Positions 50,493-59,276 of a stretch of 64,000 bases of DNA are shown here, piece by piece (position 1 is the first letter of the stretch; each line of letters opens with the position of its first letter). The notes under the pieces are model-generated. The model was not told where the DNA came from and did no database searches. It saw only the letters and a program-made list of their open reading frames with translations. The position numbers were made by a program, and so were the translations under genes. The DNA is from Paenibacillus sp. HB172176 (lineage in GTDB: Bacteria; Bacillota; Bacilli; Paenibacillales; Paenibacillaceae). Where the stretch lies: contig NZ_JAATHD010000001.1 in the NCBI RefSeq assembly GCF_011947265.1, forward strand, positions 529,737-593,736, written 5' to 3'.

Positions 50493-51776
50493 ATGACGGT
50501 GACGGCTATTGTGGGAGCAAATTGGGGCGATGAGGGAAAAGGGAAGATGACGGATGTGCTGGCTGCGGAGGCTGCCTGTGTTGTCCGATTTCAAGGAGGC
50601 AGCAATGCGGGTCATACGATTATGAATGATTTTGGCAAGTTCTCGCTTCATATGCTGCCGTCCGGCGTTTTCTATCCGTCGGTTAAGAATGTGATCGGGC
50701 CAGGTGCGGCATTAGATGTGAAAGCATTGCTGACTGAATGGAACGAGCTTGCAGAGAGAGGTGTCCCTGCGCCTGAACTATATGTGTCGGAGCGAGCGCA
50801 GGTGGTGTTGCCGATCCATCGCCTGCTCGATGAATTAGAAGAAGAGAGATTAGGCGAGCGCGGGTTTGGCTCGACGAAGCGGGGGATTGCTCCATTTTAC
50901 GCGGATAAGTATGCGAAGCTGGGCATTCAGGTTGCGGATTTATTCGATGCGAAGAGACTGAAGCTTAGGCTGGAGCAATGTCTTGCTCCCAAGAATGTAT
51001 TGCTTCAGCATCTCTACGAGCGTCCGCCCGTCCGGATAGAAGAGATAATGGAGCAGCTGCAAAGCGAGGCGAAGCTGTTGCGCCCTTATGTAAGCGATAC
51101 GACCTTTATGCTTCAAGAGGCGGCAGGCAAGGGGGAATCGATCCTGCTTGAAGGACAACTGGGCGCGCTTCGCGATCCCGATCACGGCATCTACCCTTTC
51201 TCGACCTCATCCTCAACCTTGGCTGGCTTCGCATCAATCGGCGCTGGAATTCCGGCTTCCTCCATAACTAAGGTTGTCGCTGTTGTCAAAGCGTATTCAA
51301 GCTGCGCGGGCGCCGGTCCGTTCGTCTCTGAGATTGACGGAGCGGAAGCGGATGAGCTGAGGCGCAGAGGCGGAGATGCCGGGGAATACGGGGTAACAAC
51401 CGGCCGTCCACGCAGAATGGGCTGGTTCGATGCGGTGGCAACGAGATATGGCTGCCGCATGCAAGGCGCGACGGAAACGGTGCTGACGAACCTGGATGTG
51501 CTGGGCTATCTGGATGAGATACCGGTGTGCGTCGGCTATGAGCTGAAAGGCGGTATTCGCACGGACAGATTCCCTGTAACGGCCAAGTTAGAGGGAGCGA
51601 AGCCGATATGGAAGAGCATGCCGGGATGGCGCAGCGACATTTCGCGCATTAGCAGCTATGAGGCTTTGCCCGAGCAAGCGAAGCGCTATATTCGGTTTGT
51701 GGAAACCGAAATCGGCATTCGAATCGCGACGGTTTCCGTTGGTCCGAGGCGCGAGCAGACGATTAACTGTCCTTAA
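50493..51776 (+). CDS. purA: Adenylosuccinate synthetase
   Basis: A 427-residue enzyme that joins IMP and aspartate using GTP, in AMP synthesis. GANWGDEGKGKMTDVL at 7-22 is the GTP loop with the catalytic aspartate; SNAGHTI holds the catalytic histidine; GFGSTKRGIAPFYADK and the TTGRPRRMGWFD block are diagnostic. ATG 50493 is at better distance from GGGGAGG than ATG 50487. It departs from the common form in several places (GANWGD for GTQWGD), so it may be a second PurA. It is divergent from a LysR regulator. Confidence 0.92.
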   Translation: MTVTAIVGANWGDEGKGKMTDVLAAEAACVVRFQGGSNAGHTIMNDFGKFSLHMLPSGVFYPSVKNVIGPGAALDVKALLTEWNELAERGVPAPELYVSERAQVVLPIHRLLDELEEERLGERGFGSTKRGIAPFYADKYAKLGIQVADLFDAKRLKLRLEQCLAPKNVLLQHLYERPPVRIEEIMEQLQSEAKLLRPYVSDTTFMLQEAAGKGESILLEGQLGALRDPDHGIYPFSTSSSTLAGFASIGAGIPASSITKVVAVVKAYSSCAGAGPFVSEIDGAEADELRRRGGDAGEYGVTTGRPRRMGWFDAVATRYGCRMQGATETVLTNLDVLGYLDEIPVCVGYELKGGIRTDRFPVTAKLEGAKPIWKSMPGWRSDISRISSYEALPEQAKRYIRFVETEIGIRIATVSVGPRREQTINCP

Positions 51777-52179
51777 GTTTTTTGCAAGCGAATGCTTGGT
51801 TTATCAATGCCGCCGATTCTTGCCGCTAGCCGCTAGCAGCGTCTCCGATCTGGAAGCAGGCAAGTTAGCTCTTGCCCGTCCGGGGCTGGAGGCGATTCGC
51901 CTGGGCTTGTCCCTGGTCATCGCAACAGCCATTACGGCAACTTCTTCATCAACAGCGAGCATAAGACGGGCGTCGGGAGCATTCGGATCTACGGCCTACG
52001 ATAATTACATGGAAGGCCTGACGTTCAACGCAATCCATATCGACGGCGGAGAGTTCGACGCGGGGCCGGATGAAACGGGAGCGCCGCTGGTCTACAACGT
52101 CGATCCTCTGCTCGTTCGCGGAGAGGACGGCCTGATACATTTGTCATCGGTCAGTCCGACTTCACTAATCCAGCATTCT
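51777..52179 (+). other. Possible gene remnant between purA and lipoprotein gene
   Basis: No intact gene in about 400 bases. Codon-like stretches appear in different frames: HYGNFFINSEHKTGVGSIRI ending at a stop near 51998, then from ATG 52010 a frame reading MEGLTFNAIHIDGGEFDAG and onward past 52150. The second resembles a strand of parallel beta-helix carbohydrate enzymes. This looks like the debris of one or two genes, but the similarity is weak. Confidence 0.35.
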
Positions 52180-52686
52180 CTATTTCACCATCCCAATCTG
52201 ATCCGTGTTGTCCTCGCTCTCCAGAAGCTCAATCGAACCTTGTGAAACCTTGTACACCCAGCGGCCGATAAGCTCCTTATCGTTAATGGTCATATTCCAT
52301 TGCTTGGTTAAGGTAATGATGTACGTTCCCTCATCCTCGGCGGCATCCGCACGCGTGGTCAGCGTTCCGCTTACCTTGGTGCCGGGAGCGGGACCTCCGG
52401 TCATCGTTTCGATCGTTTTGAATTGCCCGACAGAGGGGAAGTCGGGGTGTTCTTTCAGCACAGCCTCCGCCGCCGATTCTTCATCGAAGCTAGTGCCTTC
52501 CTCGCTTGAAACGGGAGTATCCTCGTCCTTAATGTCTTCCGGAGCTGCTTCGGCATTCTCCGAATCGGATAATTCTCCATTTTCCGAAATAACGTCAGTC
52601 CCTTCCGCCGACCTGTACTCTACGCTATGAAAGCTGCAGGCTGTCAACAGCGCTGTAAGACTGAGCAGAAGCATTATTCTGATCAT
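52180..52686 (-). CDS. Lipoprotein of unknown function
   Basis: A 168-residue protein starting at ATG 52686 after AAGGAGGCAACC; the longer open frame has no site. Residues 1-16 are a lipoprotein signal ending in LTAC. An acidic, Ser/Glu-rich tether (20-65) leads to a compact domain (70-168) with TKVSGTLTTRADAAEDEGTY and WNMTINDKELIGRWVYKVS, suggesting a small beta-rich fold. I do not recognise the family. It stands alone and opposite the remnant region. Confidence 0.75.
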   Translation of the reverse strand: MIRIMLLLSLTALLTACSFHSVEYRSAEGTDVISENGELSDSENAEAAPEDIKDEDTPVSSEEGTSFDEESAAEAVLKEHPDFPSVGQFKTIETMTGGPAPGTKVSGTLTTRADAAEDEGTYIITLTKQWNMTINDKELIGRWVYKVSQGSIELLESEDNTDQIGMVK

Positions 52687-52964
52687 ACGGGTTGCCTCCT
52701 TCGCTACTACCACTTTAATTCCTGTTAACTTCACAGACGATACTATTCGCAGAAAGGTTTCGAATTTCCATGATATGGATTGCGGCGCAGAGTAACTTTT
52801 TCCAAAATAGCAGCGTCTCATTATTGGGAACCGAAGCTCGTACAGTTGAAATTAAGATTTAGATTTGATGACGTTTGATGAGGAGTCGACGCGCTTATAA
52901 AAATAAAATCAAACATTTCGCATGCTTCAATTGTGTTACTAGTGAAGGGGGGAACGACGGCCGC

Positions 52965-53459
52965 GTGAATACCTTGCAGCGTACGGGCAAGGAAATCACC
53001 CCAATCTATCATCGTCATGTCGACACGGTGTACAAGGTTTGTTATATGCTGCTTCGCAAAACCCATGATGCGGAGGAAGCGACGCAAACGGTGTTTCTCA
53101 AGCTCATGCAGTCCGAAACCCGGTTTCGGGATACGGAGCACGAGAAGGCATGGCTCATTGTGACAGCCAAAAATCACTGTAAAAACATGCTCGGTCATTG
53201 GTGGAGACGTCTGCTGGTGACCATGGAGGAAGTCGATCAGAGAAAGCTGTCCAGGAATGATCAGCATGACGAGACATTGGAAGAGGTGCTTTCCCTCCCA
53301 GAAAAATATCGAATGCCCTTATACTTATTCTATTACGAAGGCTATGCAACCAAAGAAATCGCCAAGCTCCTCTCGATCAAGGAAGCGACGGTCCGCACTC
53401 GGCTGCATATGGGAAGAAAGCTGTTGAAGCTACAGATAGGCGGTGAGAGCGATGAATGA
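52965..53459 (+). CDS. ECF RNA polymerase sigma factor
   Basis: A 164-residue sigma factor from GTG 52965 behind AAGGGGGG. Region 2 at 10-75 (YHRHVDTVYKVCYMLLRKTHD; EEATQTVFLKLM; EKAWLIVTAKNHCKN) and region 4 at 105-160 (LPEKYRMPLYLFYYEGYATK; IAKLLSIKEATVRTRLHMGR). The gene overlaps its anti-sigma factor gene downstream. The signal is unknown; envelope stress is the usual theme for this arrangement. Confidence 0.88.
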   Translation: MNTLQRTGKEITPIYHRHVDTVYKVCYMLLRKTHDAEEATQTVFLKLMQSETRFRDTEHEKAWLIVTAKNHCKNMLGHWWRRLLVTMEEVDQRKLSRNDQHDETLEEVLSLPEKYRMPLYLFYYEGYATKEIAKLLSIKEATVRTRLHMGRKLLKLQIGGESDE

Positions 53460-54423
53460 AGACGAGCTGCTGGAGAGCATTGGCAAGATTATTCCGACCA
53501 GCGGGCAGCGGGAGAAAATGCTGGAGCGCATCCTGACGGAGAGTCGCACGAATGCAGTTGCAGACGCAGGCGGCAATAAGCGCCGCGGCTTCGCTCGCCT
53601 TTCTGTCAGACTCATTCTTCCATCCGTATGCGTCGCTCTGCTCTTGCTTCTAATCGGCGTACCCCTCCTCACCAAGGAAGAACCGCTTGCGGAAATTCCG
53701 CAGCTCACTCCCATGCCGGCGACTCTGGCCGCGCCGCTCAAATCCGTTCGGGGCGAGCTGCCGGGTCTGCGGAAATTTCTGAATTATAACGGATTCAGAT
53801 ATGAGTTCCTCGATAACGGCGACGCATTTAACCTATCCGGAGCGGAGCTCGGGGAGAAGCTTGGAACGCTTGATTATGATCTTAGCCGGACCATGTCGAG
53901 TCCAGGGAGCGCGGCTCTCCAGAGCCGGAACTTCGCGACAACCTTCCAAGCCGGCGGAATGCTGTATGCGATGAAGAGCTATGATCCGGCATTCCGGCTT
54001 GCCGTGGAGAAGGATGGCAGCTATTACGTTGCGCAGCTCGCAGGCAAGGCGGATAACAGCATCATGGATGCCGCTGAGCTGATGAAGCATGCGGATTTGA
54101 ATCGCCTGACGAAGCAAGTGGAGATTTATAACGGCAACGGCGCGACTTTGCTGCAAAGGGTTGATAGCCGGAAAATGATCGAGAGCTGGATACGAGAGTT
54201 AAGCAAAAGCGAGGCGGCGATTGACCTGACGGACACGCAACAGGAAGCGATAGCTAATGCCGAGCATGAGGGCGGCTCTTATCAGCTGAAGTTTCAGCTT
54301 AGGGACGGCACGTCGATCCGGATGATTGTTTTGCCGAAGCTTGGACTGATTACGATCGGCAATGGGAAGTATTATCCCACAGAATCTTTGCTGGAAAACT
54401 TTCGCCAGCTTGTATCAAACTAA
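53452..54423 (+). CDS. Membrane anti-sigma factor
   Basis: A 323-residue protein. Residues 1-45 are the cytoplasmic sigma-binding part (ESIGKIIPTSGQREKML), residues ~52-72 a membrane helix (LPSVCVALLLLLIGVPLL), and the rest is outside. The outer part has no domain I recognise. It overlaps the sigma gene by eight bases and is followed ten bases later by a secreted protein gene, so the three are one operon: sigma factor, its restraint, and perhaps a sensor. Confidence 0.8.
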   Translation: MNEDELLESIGKIIPTSGQREKMLERILTESRTNAVADAGGNKRRGFARLSVRLILPSVCVALLLLLIGVPLLTKEEPLAEIPQLTPMPATLAAPLKSVRGELPGLRKFLNYNGFRYEFLDNGDAFNLSGAELGEKLGTLDYDLSRTMSSPGSAALQSRNFATTFQAGGMLYAMKSYDPAFRLAVEKDGSYYVAQLAGKADNSIMDAAELMKHADLNRLTKQVEIYNGNGATLLQRVDSRKMIESWIRELSKSEAAIDLTDTQQEAIANAEHEGGSYQLKFQLRDGTSIRMIVLPKLGLITIGNGKYYPTESLLENFRQLVSN

Positions 54424-54438
54424 TACGAAGGGATGATG

Positions 54439-55563
54439 ATGATGAAAAAAACGATAAAGCATACGATCGTCGCATTGACAGCTGTGTCTTGCATCGCAGG
54501 AGGAAGCACGGCGCTGGCGGCAGGAGGATCCGGGGGGCAATCCTTAATCGTAACCCGAACAACAGCACAGAATATTATGCCAATCTCCGCGCCGATCGAA
54601 GGCGTAGTGCCGATCTCAGCTCCTGTAGGAGACGGAACATCGGTTACGGAATCGGTCTATGAGATCGCCCAGCAGAATGAGCTGCCTCCGGTGCTCGTGC
54701 ATGGCACGATGGGGGAAGCGGAGGGGAGCAGAATTCCCGTGATGAACGTCAATGAAGAAGGGGAATCGACGCCAAGCATCATCCTGGGCATTTCGGACGA
54801 CACTTTGATTCTGAACGCGGTAACCGGCTTGCCGATGAAGCAAAGCGATCTTCGCGAGAATGAAGCGCTGTATGCGTATGCGGGTCCCATTATGACGATG
54901 AGCATGCCGCCTCAATCTCATGCCGTCCTGATTCTTGCCGGCATTCCGGCGGATTTTGCCGTCCCGGCTTTCGGTGAGGTGGACAGCGTAACGTTCTCGG
55001 AGGACGGAGCGGCAACCGTGAAGACCAACGACGACAATACGTATACGGTGACTGAGGATACGAAGCTTACGCCATATTTGACGAAGAATATCGTTACGGT
55101 TCGGAACATTCAGCCGGGCACGAAGGTGCTCGCATGGGGAACAGCTGCCGATGAATCGACAGGCGGAGCCGGAGCCGTTGTGCCTTCGAAAATGATGCTT
55201 TTCCCATATGCGTACCAAGGCTATGCCGAGGTTGGTCTTGACGGTATCTCCATGAATGGCGAGGCTGTTCAATTGGAAAAAGGAGAGATGCCTTACGTGG
55301 AGAATGGCAAGCTGATGCTGCCGTTCCGCAAATTTGTCGAAGCGGCGGGCTATACGATTGATTGGAACGCGGAGAGGAGCGGTATTGCCGTGCTGTCCGG
55401 GGAGCAAGAGCTCTACGCGTATACCGCTGGCGGGACCGAAGTGAAGCGCGCGGGCGAGGAAGAGCCTTATATGCTGCTCGAAGCGGCAGTCGTGCATGAC
55501 GGCGTCTCCTTCATGGCGGCGGATGATCTGCTGAGGCTGAACAATGTGAAGCTGGCGAGATAA
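54439..55563 (+). CDS. Secreted protein with copper amine oxidase N-terminal-like domain
   Basis: About 374 residues. Four ATG codons in a row (54433-54444) follow GAAGGGA; 54439 or 54442 is the likely start. Signal peptide to about residue 30 (STALAAGG). A short duplicated segment IMPISAPIEG / VPISAPVG follows. The C-terminal ~100 residues match the copper amine oxidase N-terminal domain (MPYVENGKLMLPFRKFVEAA; YTIDWNAE), a common wall-associated module in Paenibacillaceae without oxidase activity. It is the third gene of the sigma/anti-sigma operon. Confidence 0.82.
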   Translation: MMKKTIKHTIVALTAVSCIAGGSTALAAGGSGGQSLIVTRTTAQNIMPISAPIEGVVPISAPVGDGTSVTESVYEIAQQNELPPVLVHGTMGEAEGSRIPVMNVNEEGESTPSIILGISDDTLILNAVTGLPMKQSDLRENEALYAYAGPIMTMSMPPQSHAVLILAGIPADFAVPAFGEVDSVTFSEDGAATVKTNDDNTYTVTEDTKLTPYLTKNIVTVRNIQPGTKVLAWGTAADESTGGAGAVVPSKMMLFPYAYQGYAEVGLDGISMNGEAVQLEKGEMPYVENGKLMLPFRKFVEAAGYTIDWNAERSGIAVLSGEQELYAYTAGGTEVKRAGEEEPYMLLEAAVVHDGVSFMAADDLLRLNNVKLAR

Positions 55564-55611
55564 CGACTCTAACTGCATGTTCATGATGTGTGTTATGTTC
55601 AAAAGGATAAA

Positions 55612-55653
55612 TGAACCTTATGTCCGATTTATGGAGATGAGGTTCTTTTTTTA
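55612..55653 (+). terminator. Terminator after copper-amine-oxidase-domain gene
   Basis: GAACCT and AGGTTC arms, with TAT/ATG flanks, followed by seven T. Confidence 0.8.
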
Positions 55654-56080
55654 CACCAGAATTTATAAGCTTTCGGGCAAGGGGCTTTGATGGAGCCAGG
55701 TGGAATGCTAACGAAACTTGATAACGTTAAGTCCATAAAAAGGAAACCTATTCAAATCTAACGAAGATCTATCGTCTTATTTCATCGTTTCGGGTTGAAA
55801 TCATGCTCGCTTTGGATGAAAAAACGATACCGATCTTCGTTATATTCGTGTAGACCTGAGATTCAAGCGTATTACCGTTATGAGTCTTCGTTAGAATCCC
55901 ATAGTTGGGGAGAATCCAATGCCATAAAATTTCCATCAGAAGAATGGCAAGTATACAGGGAGCACAACGTTACAGCGATCTAAGTACGGTGTAGAAGTTT
56001 CACCTTATGCCGTTCTTTGTCGAGCGGAGACAGGAGTCGCAATAGCTTATGGAGAAGTAGTGGTGAGAGGAGGTTGTCTA
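55654..56080. repeat. Gene-free region with dispersed and inverted repeats
   Basis: About 430 bases without a supported gene. It opens with a second copy of the 39524 element (ACACCAGAATTTATAAGC, then TTTCGG). TAACGAAGATC at 55759-55769 and GATCTTCGTTA at 55832-55842 are perfect inverted repeats, and related CTAACGAAAC and TCTTCGTTAGAA occur nearby. A 62-codon open frame at 55795-55983 has no ribosome site or family and is probably chance. The pattern suggests a non-coding mobile-type repeat. Confidence 0.6.
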
Positions 56081-57046
56081 ATGAATACGAATGGAGAAGA
56101 ATGGTCTGATCGAACTCGGCAATGGGTGATAAACGCCGTTCATCCAGAAGCGCGGCTGCTGTCCGCTCGCAGGCTTCAAGGAGGAATCTCCTCGCTCGTC
56201 TACCTCATTGAGCTGGAAATCGGAGATAGTAAGCGCGAAGTTGTCTTGCGCCAGTTCGATAATGCCGATTGGCTTCGGAGCGAGCCGGATCTGGCGTTGC
56301 ATGAGGCGATGGCGCTCCGGCAAGCCGCGATCTGCAGCGTCTCTCCTACGCCGCAGCTGCTCGCATTCGATGAATCGGGCGCTTCGAGCGGCTGCCCCTC
56401 CGTGCTTATGACCAAGCTGGAAGGCAAGGTCGTTCTGGAGCCGAAGGATCTTTCGCATTGGGTGGATGGCATGGCCGAGGCGATTGCTCTGTTTCATCGC
56501 GCATCCGGTACTGGCAATCAGCCAAGAGCGGATCAAGACAAATACGCCATGCCGTTCCGATGGAATTATGCCCCATACAGCGATGCAGCCTTGCTGGATG
56601 CATCGGCATGGTCGGTGATTCCATCAAGCTGGAAGGAGGCTTCCGCCATTCTGCGGAAACCCGCACCCCGGTATGAGAAGCTGTTCATCCACCGCGATTT
56701 TCATCCTGCTAATGTACTGTGGTCAGGCAACAAGGTTAGCGGAATCGTGGACTGGGTCAATGCTTGCACAGGCCCCGCCGGAATCGATGTTGGACATTGC
56801 CGAGTCAATCTCTCGCAATTATATAGCGTTTCGCTTGCCGATGAGTTTCTTGCTTGTTATATCCGGCATGCGAAGGAAGCTTTCGACTATGATCCCTATT
56901 GGGATTTGGCCACTCTGGCGGATTTCTCGGGCGAACCTCCGAACGTATACAAGGGCTGGACGGATCTTGGCGTAACCGGCTTGACGGATGCGCTGATGGG
57001 CGAGCGTCTGGATCAATATTTGAGGAGCGTGCTGAAGCGTTTGTAG
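56081..57046 (+). CDS. Phosphotransferase family protein (APH-like kinase)
   Basis: A 321-residue aminoglycoside phosphotransferase-fold enzyme. The catalytic loop is HRDFHPANVLW near residue 211, followed by the metal-binding SGIVDWVNA. The N-lobe has EVVLRQFDN (lysine position replaced by arginine) and the hinge LMTKLEGKVVL. ATG 56081 follows GAGAGGAGG. Substrates of this branch range from antibiotics to choline or homoserine; none can be named here. Confidence 0.85.
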   Translation: MNTNGEEWSDRTRQWVINAVHPEARLLSARRLQGGISSLVYLIELEIGDSKREVVLRQFDNADWLRSEPDLALHEAMALRQAAICSVSPTPQLLAFDESGASSGCPSVLMTKLEGKVVLEPKDLSHWVDGMAEAIALFHRASGTGNQPRADQDKYAMPFRWNYAPYSDAALLDASAWSVIPSSWKEASAILRKPAPRYEKLFIHRDFHPANVLWSGNKVSGIVDWVNACTGPAGIDVGHCRVNLSQLYSVSLADEFLACYIRHAKEAFDYDPYWDLATLADFSGEPPNVYKGWTDLGVTGLTDALMGERLDQYLRSVLKRL

Positions 57047-57168
57047 CGTTCCGCCCCGAGCATTGTTCACTCGGCAAAGGAAATGACGTGAAACATTAGA
57101 GCTTGCCGATTCGTATACGTACATATGGATGAAATTCCTGCATATGGATTCATAGAGGAGGGATGAGC

Positions 57169-57372
57169 TTGGCAGGAGTGAATACTTTAGTTGTTGGCTT
57201 CTTATTTATTCTCTTAATCTTGTTTCTACTCAACATTGTGACGAGCATTTGGGCTTACAACGATGCGAAGCGACTCGGCAAGAGCAATGAATATGCTTTG
57301 TTGATCTTGCTTGGAACCTTATTCTTCCCGGTAATGGGCTTGATTGTGTATATCGTTATTCGCAGAGCGTAA
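57169..57372 (+). CDS. Small membrane protein (phospholipase D N-terminal-like)
   Basis: A 67-residue protein with two membrane helices (6-28 and 44-64) separated by WAYNDAKRLGKSNEYA, the pattern of the PLDc_N domain. GAGGAGGG at 57155-57162 touches ATG 57163 but is well placed for TTG 57169, so the TTG start is preferred. The next gene begins 28 bases later and is probably co-transcribed. Confidence 0.75.
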   Translation: MAGVNTLVVGFLFILLILFLLNIVTSIWAYNDAKRLGKSNEYALLILLGTLFFPVMGLIVYIVIRRA

Positions 57373-57400
57373 TCTACAATATTCACGGGGGGAATCGCGA

Positions 57401-58339
57401 TTGCTGCAACAGTACAATGATCAGTTGGCGGAATTGAAATCGAAGCAACGGAAGAAGCAGAGCTGGGAGAAGTCCGAGAAAACGTTGAAGGAAGAATTGA
57501 AACGGAAGATTCACGAACGGGATCAGTGGGAATGGCAGCTTCGTCAGGAAGAACGGGATGTCGAGCAACTGAAGGGAATGAGCGTCGGCGCGTTGTTCTA
57601 CAGCTTGATCGGGAAGAAGCAGGAGAAGCTCTCCGAGGAAGAAGCCGAGGTTCTTGAGGTGAAAATGAAGTACGAAGAGGCCGCTGGCACGGTCGAGGAT
57701 TTGGAGCAGGAGTTGTTCGCCGTGAAGGAAGGTCTCGCAGAGGTTCGCTATGTCGAGGGCGACATAGAGAGAGTGATGAGCGAGAAGGTGCGTCATATTA
57801 TGGAGGCGCATTCACAACTAGCGGTACAACTGAAAGAACTATCCGATCGAGAAGCCTTGGCGAAAGCGAATGCGAAAGAGCTTAGAGAAGCCGTGCAAGC
57901 CGGACGATCCGTCCAAGCGTCGCTGGAGAGAGCGGGGGAGAAGCTGAAGTCGGCGGCCAATTGGGGAACCTACGATATGCTTGGCGGCGGTTTTATCGCC
58001 ACCTCCGTGAAGCATAGCCGTATTGACGAAGGAAGGTCGGCCGTTCAAGCCGCGCAGCATGGCATGAGACGCTTCCAGAAGGAGCTTCAGGATCTGGAGC
58101 GAAATGTCAATGTCACCATCGACATTGGGGACATGCTGAAATTCGCCGATTATTTCTTCGACGGCTTCTTTACCGATTGGATGGTTCAAGGCCGGATTAA
58201 CAACGCCGCAAGGCAAATTGACGACAAGCGAGATTATGTCCAAGGTATCGTTGCCAAACTGGAGATCGAGCTTCGCAAGGAAGAGTCGCGTCTCGCAGAG
58301 CTTCAGCGCAAGCAATCCTCCTTAATTGAAGGGGCATAG
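57401..58339 (+). CDS. Coiled-coil protein of unknown function
   Basis: A 312-residue protein from TTG 57401 after GGGGGGAA. Residues 1-150 and 240-312 are rich in E, K, Q, L heptads and should form long coiled coils; the middle (GTYDMLGGGFIATSVKHSRI) is glycine-rich, followed by DIGDMLKFADYFFDGFFTDW. No membrane helix or signal peptide. Similar hypothetical proteins occur in Bacillus but carry no known function. It follows the PLDc_N-like membrane protein, suggesting a membrane-linked scaffold. Confidence 0.7.
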   Translation: MLQQYNDQLAELKSKQRKKQSWEKSEKTLKEELKRKIHERDQWEWQLRQEERDVEQLKGMSVGALFYSLIGKKQEKLSEEEAEVLEVKMKYEEAAGTVEDLEQELFAVKEGLAEVRYVEGDIERVMSEKVRHIMEAHSQLAVQLKELSDREALAKANAKELREAVQAGRSVQASLERAGEKLKSAANWGTYDMLGGGFIATSVKHSRIDEGRSAVQAAQHGMRRFQKELQDLERNVNVTIDIGDMLKFADYFFDGFFTDWMVQGRINNAARQIDDKRDYVQGIVAKLEIELRKEESRLAELQRKQSSLIEGA

Positions 58340-58349
58340 TGTAAATAAC

Positions 58350-58392
58350 CAGGGAAGCCGCCTTAACGATTGCGTTGAGGCGGTTTCCGTTT
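58350..58392 (+). terminator. Terminator after coiled-coil gene
   Basis: GCCGCCTTAACG pairs with CGTTGAGGCGG, one G-T pair, followed by TTTCCGTTT. Confidence 0.78.
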
Positions 58393-58524
58393 GAGCCAGT
58401 TCTGACCGCTACATGCGTTTCTGAATTTGGCAATTAGACAAATGTCCACTGAATAACAATCTGTCGAAAGGTGAATTTTAAAGGAAGTGACTCCAAATTC
58501 ATCTTACCGAAGGGATTGAAAGCA

Positions 58525-59160
58525 TTGGCAACTGTACTCTACATTACCGCGCATCCCCATGACCATCAACAGTCTTACAGCATGGCTGTCGGCAAAGCCT
58601 TTATCGATGCGTATAGGTCGGCACATGGAAACGACGAAATCGTTCATCTCGACTTGTACCGTATCGACGTGCCGCATATCGATGCGGATGTGTTCAGCGG
58701 TTGGGGCAAGCTTCGCGGCGGTCAAGAATTCTCGTCTTTGACGAGGGAAGAAAGCGCCAAGGTGGCGAGATTGAATGAAATTAATGAGCAGTTTGTGGCC
58801 GCGGACAAATATATATTCGTCACGCCAATGTGGAACTTCTCGTTCCCGCCCGTCATGAAGGCGTACATTGACGCCAACTGCATTGCCGGCAAGACGTTCA
58901 AATATACGGAATCCGGTCCCGTCGGATTGCTTGGAGGGAAGAAGGCTTTGCATATTCAGTCGCGCGGAGGCGTGTATTCCGAAGGACCTGCGGCGGAGAT
59001 CGAGTCCGGACATCGCTATATCGGCATCATTATGAATTTCTTCGGCATAACGGATTTCCAGGGGCTGTTCGTCGAAGGTCATAATCAATTCCCGGACCGC
59101 GCTCAGCAGATTAAGGAAGAAGCGATCAAGAAAGCGGGAGAACTGGCTCCATCCTTTTAA
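58525..59160 (+). CDS. azoR: FMN-dependent NADH-azoreductase/quinone oxidoreductase
   Basis: A 211-residue flavodoxin-fold reductase. [20 protein letters not shown] at the start, the FMN-binding [17 protein letters not shown] near 98, and [19 protein letters not shown] near 137 are typical of AzoR. It uses NADH to reduce quinones and azo dyes. TTG 58525 follows GAAGGGAT; GTG 58471 in frame is less likely. A MarR gene stands opposite and an MFS pump further on, a common quinone/disulfide-stress grouping. Confidence 0.88.
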   Translation: MATVLYITAHPHDHQQSYSMAVGKAFIDAYRSAHGNDEIVHLDLYRIDVPHIDADVFSGWGKLRGGQEFSSLTREESAKVARLNEINEQFVAADKYIFVTPMWNFSFPPVMKAYIDANCIAGKTFKYTESGPVGLLGGKKALHIQSRGGVYSEGPAAEIESGHRYIGIIMNFFGITDFQGLFVEGHNQFPDRAQQIKEEAIKKAGELAPSF

Positions 59161-59210
59161 GCGGGTCAAGCATGTTCGGCTAATGTGCAGCTTGGATAAA
59201 TGGAATTATG

Positions 59211-59257
59211 CAGCGGCTTAACGGATCCTATTAGATTTCGTTGGGCCGCTGTTTATT
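59211..59257 (+). terminator. Terminator after azoR
   Basis: CAGCGGC-TTAACG (59211-) and CGTT-GGGCCGCTG pair, followed by TTTATTT. It can also serve the convergent marR gene. Confidence 0.8.
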
Positions 59258-59276
59258 TGGTTTTGAAAAACTCTCC

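Noticed and set aside
52820..52860. ECF-type autoregulatory promoter (GGGAACC) before the second sigma gene
   Set aside because: A GGAACC is present, but no -10 motif falls at the required 16-17 base distance.
55795..55983. 62-codon ORF in the repeat region
   Set aside because: No ribosome site, no recognisable family, and it lies inside inverted repeats.
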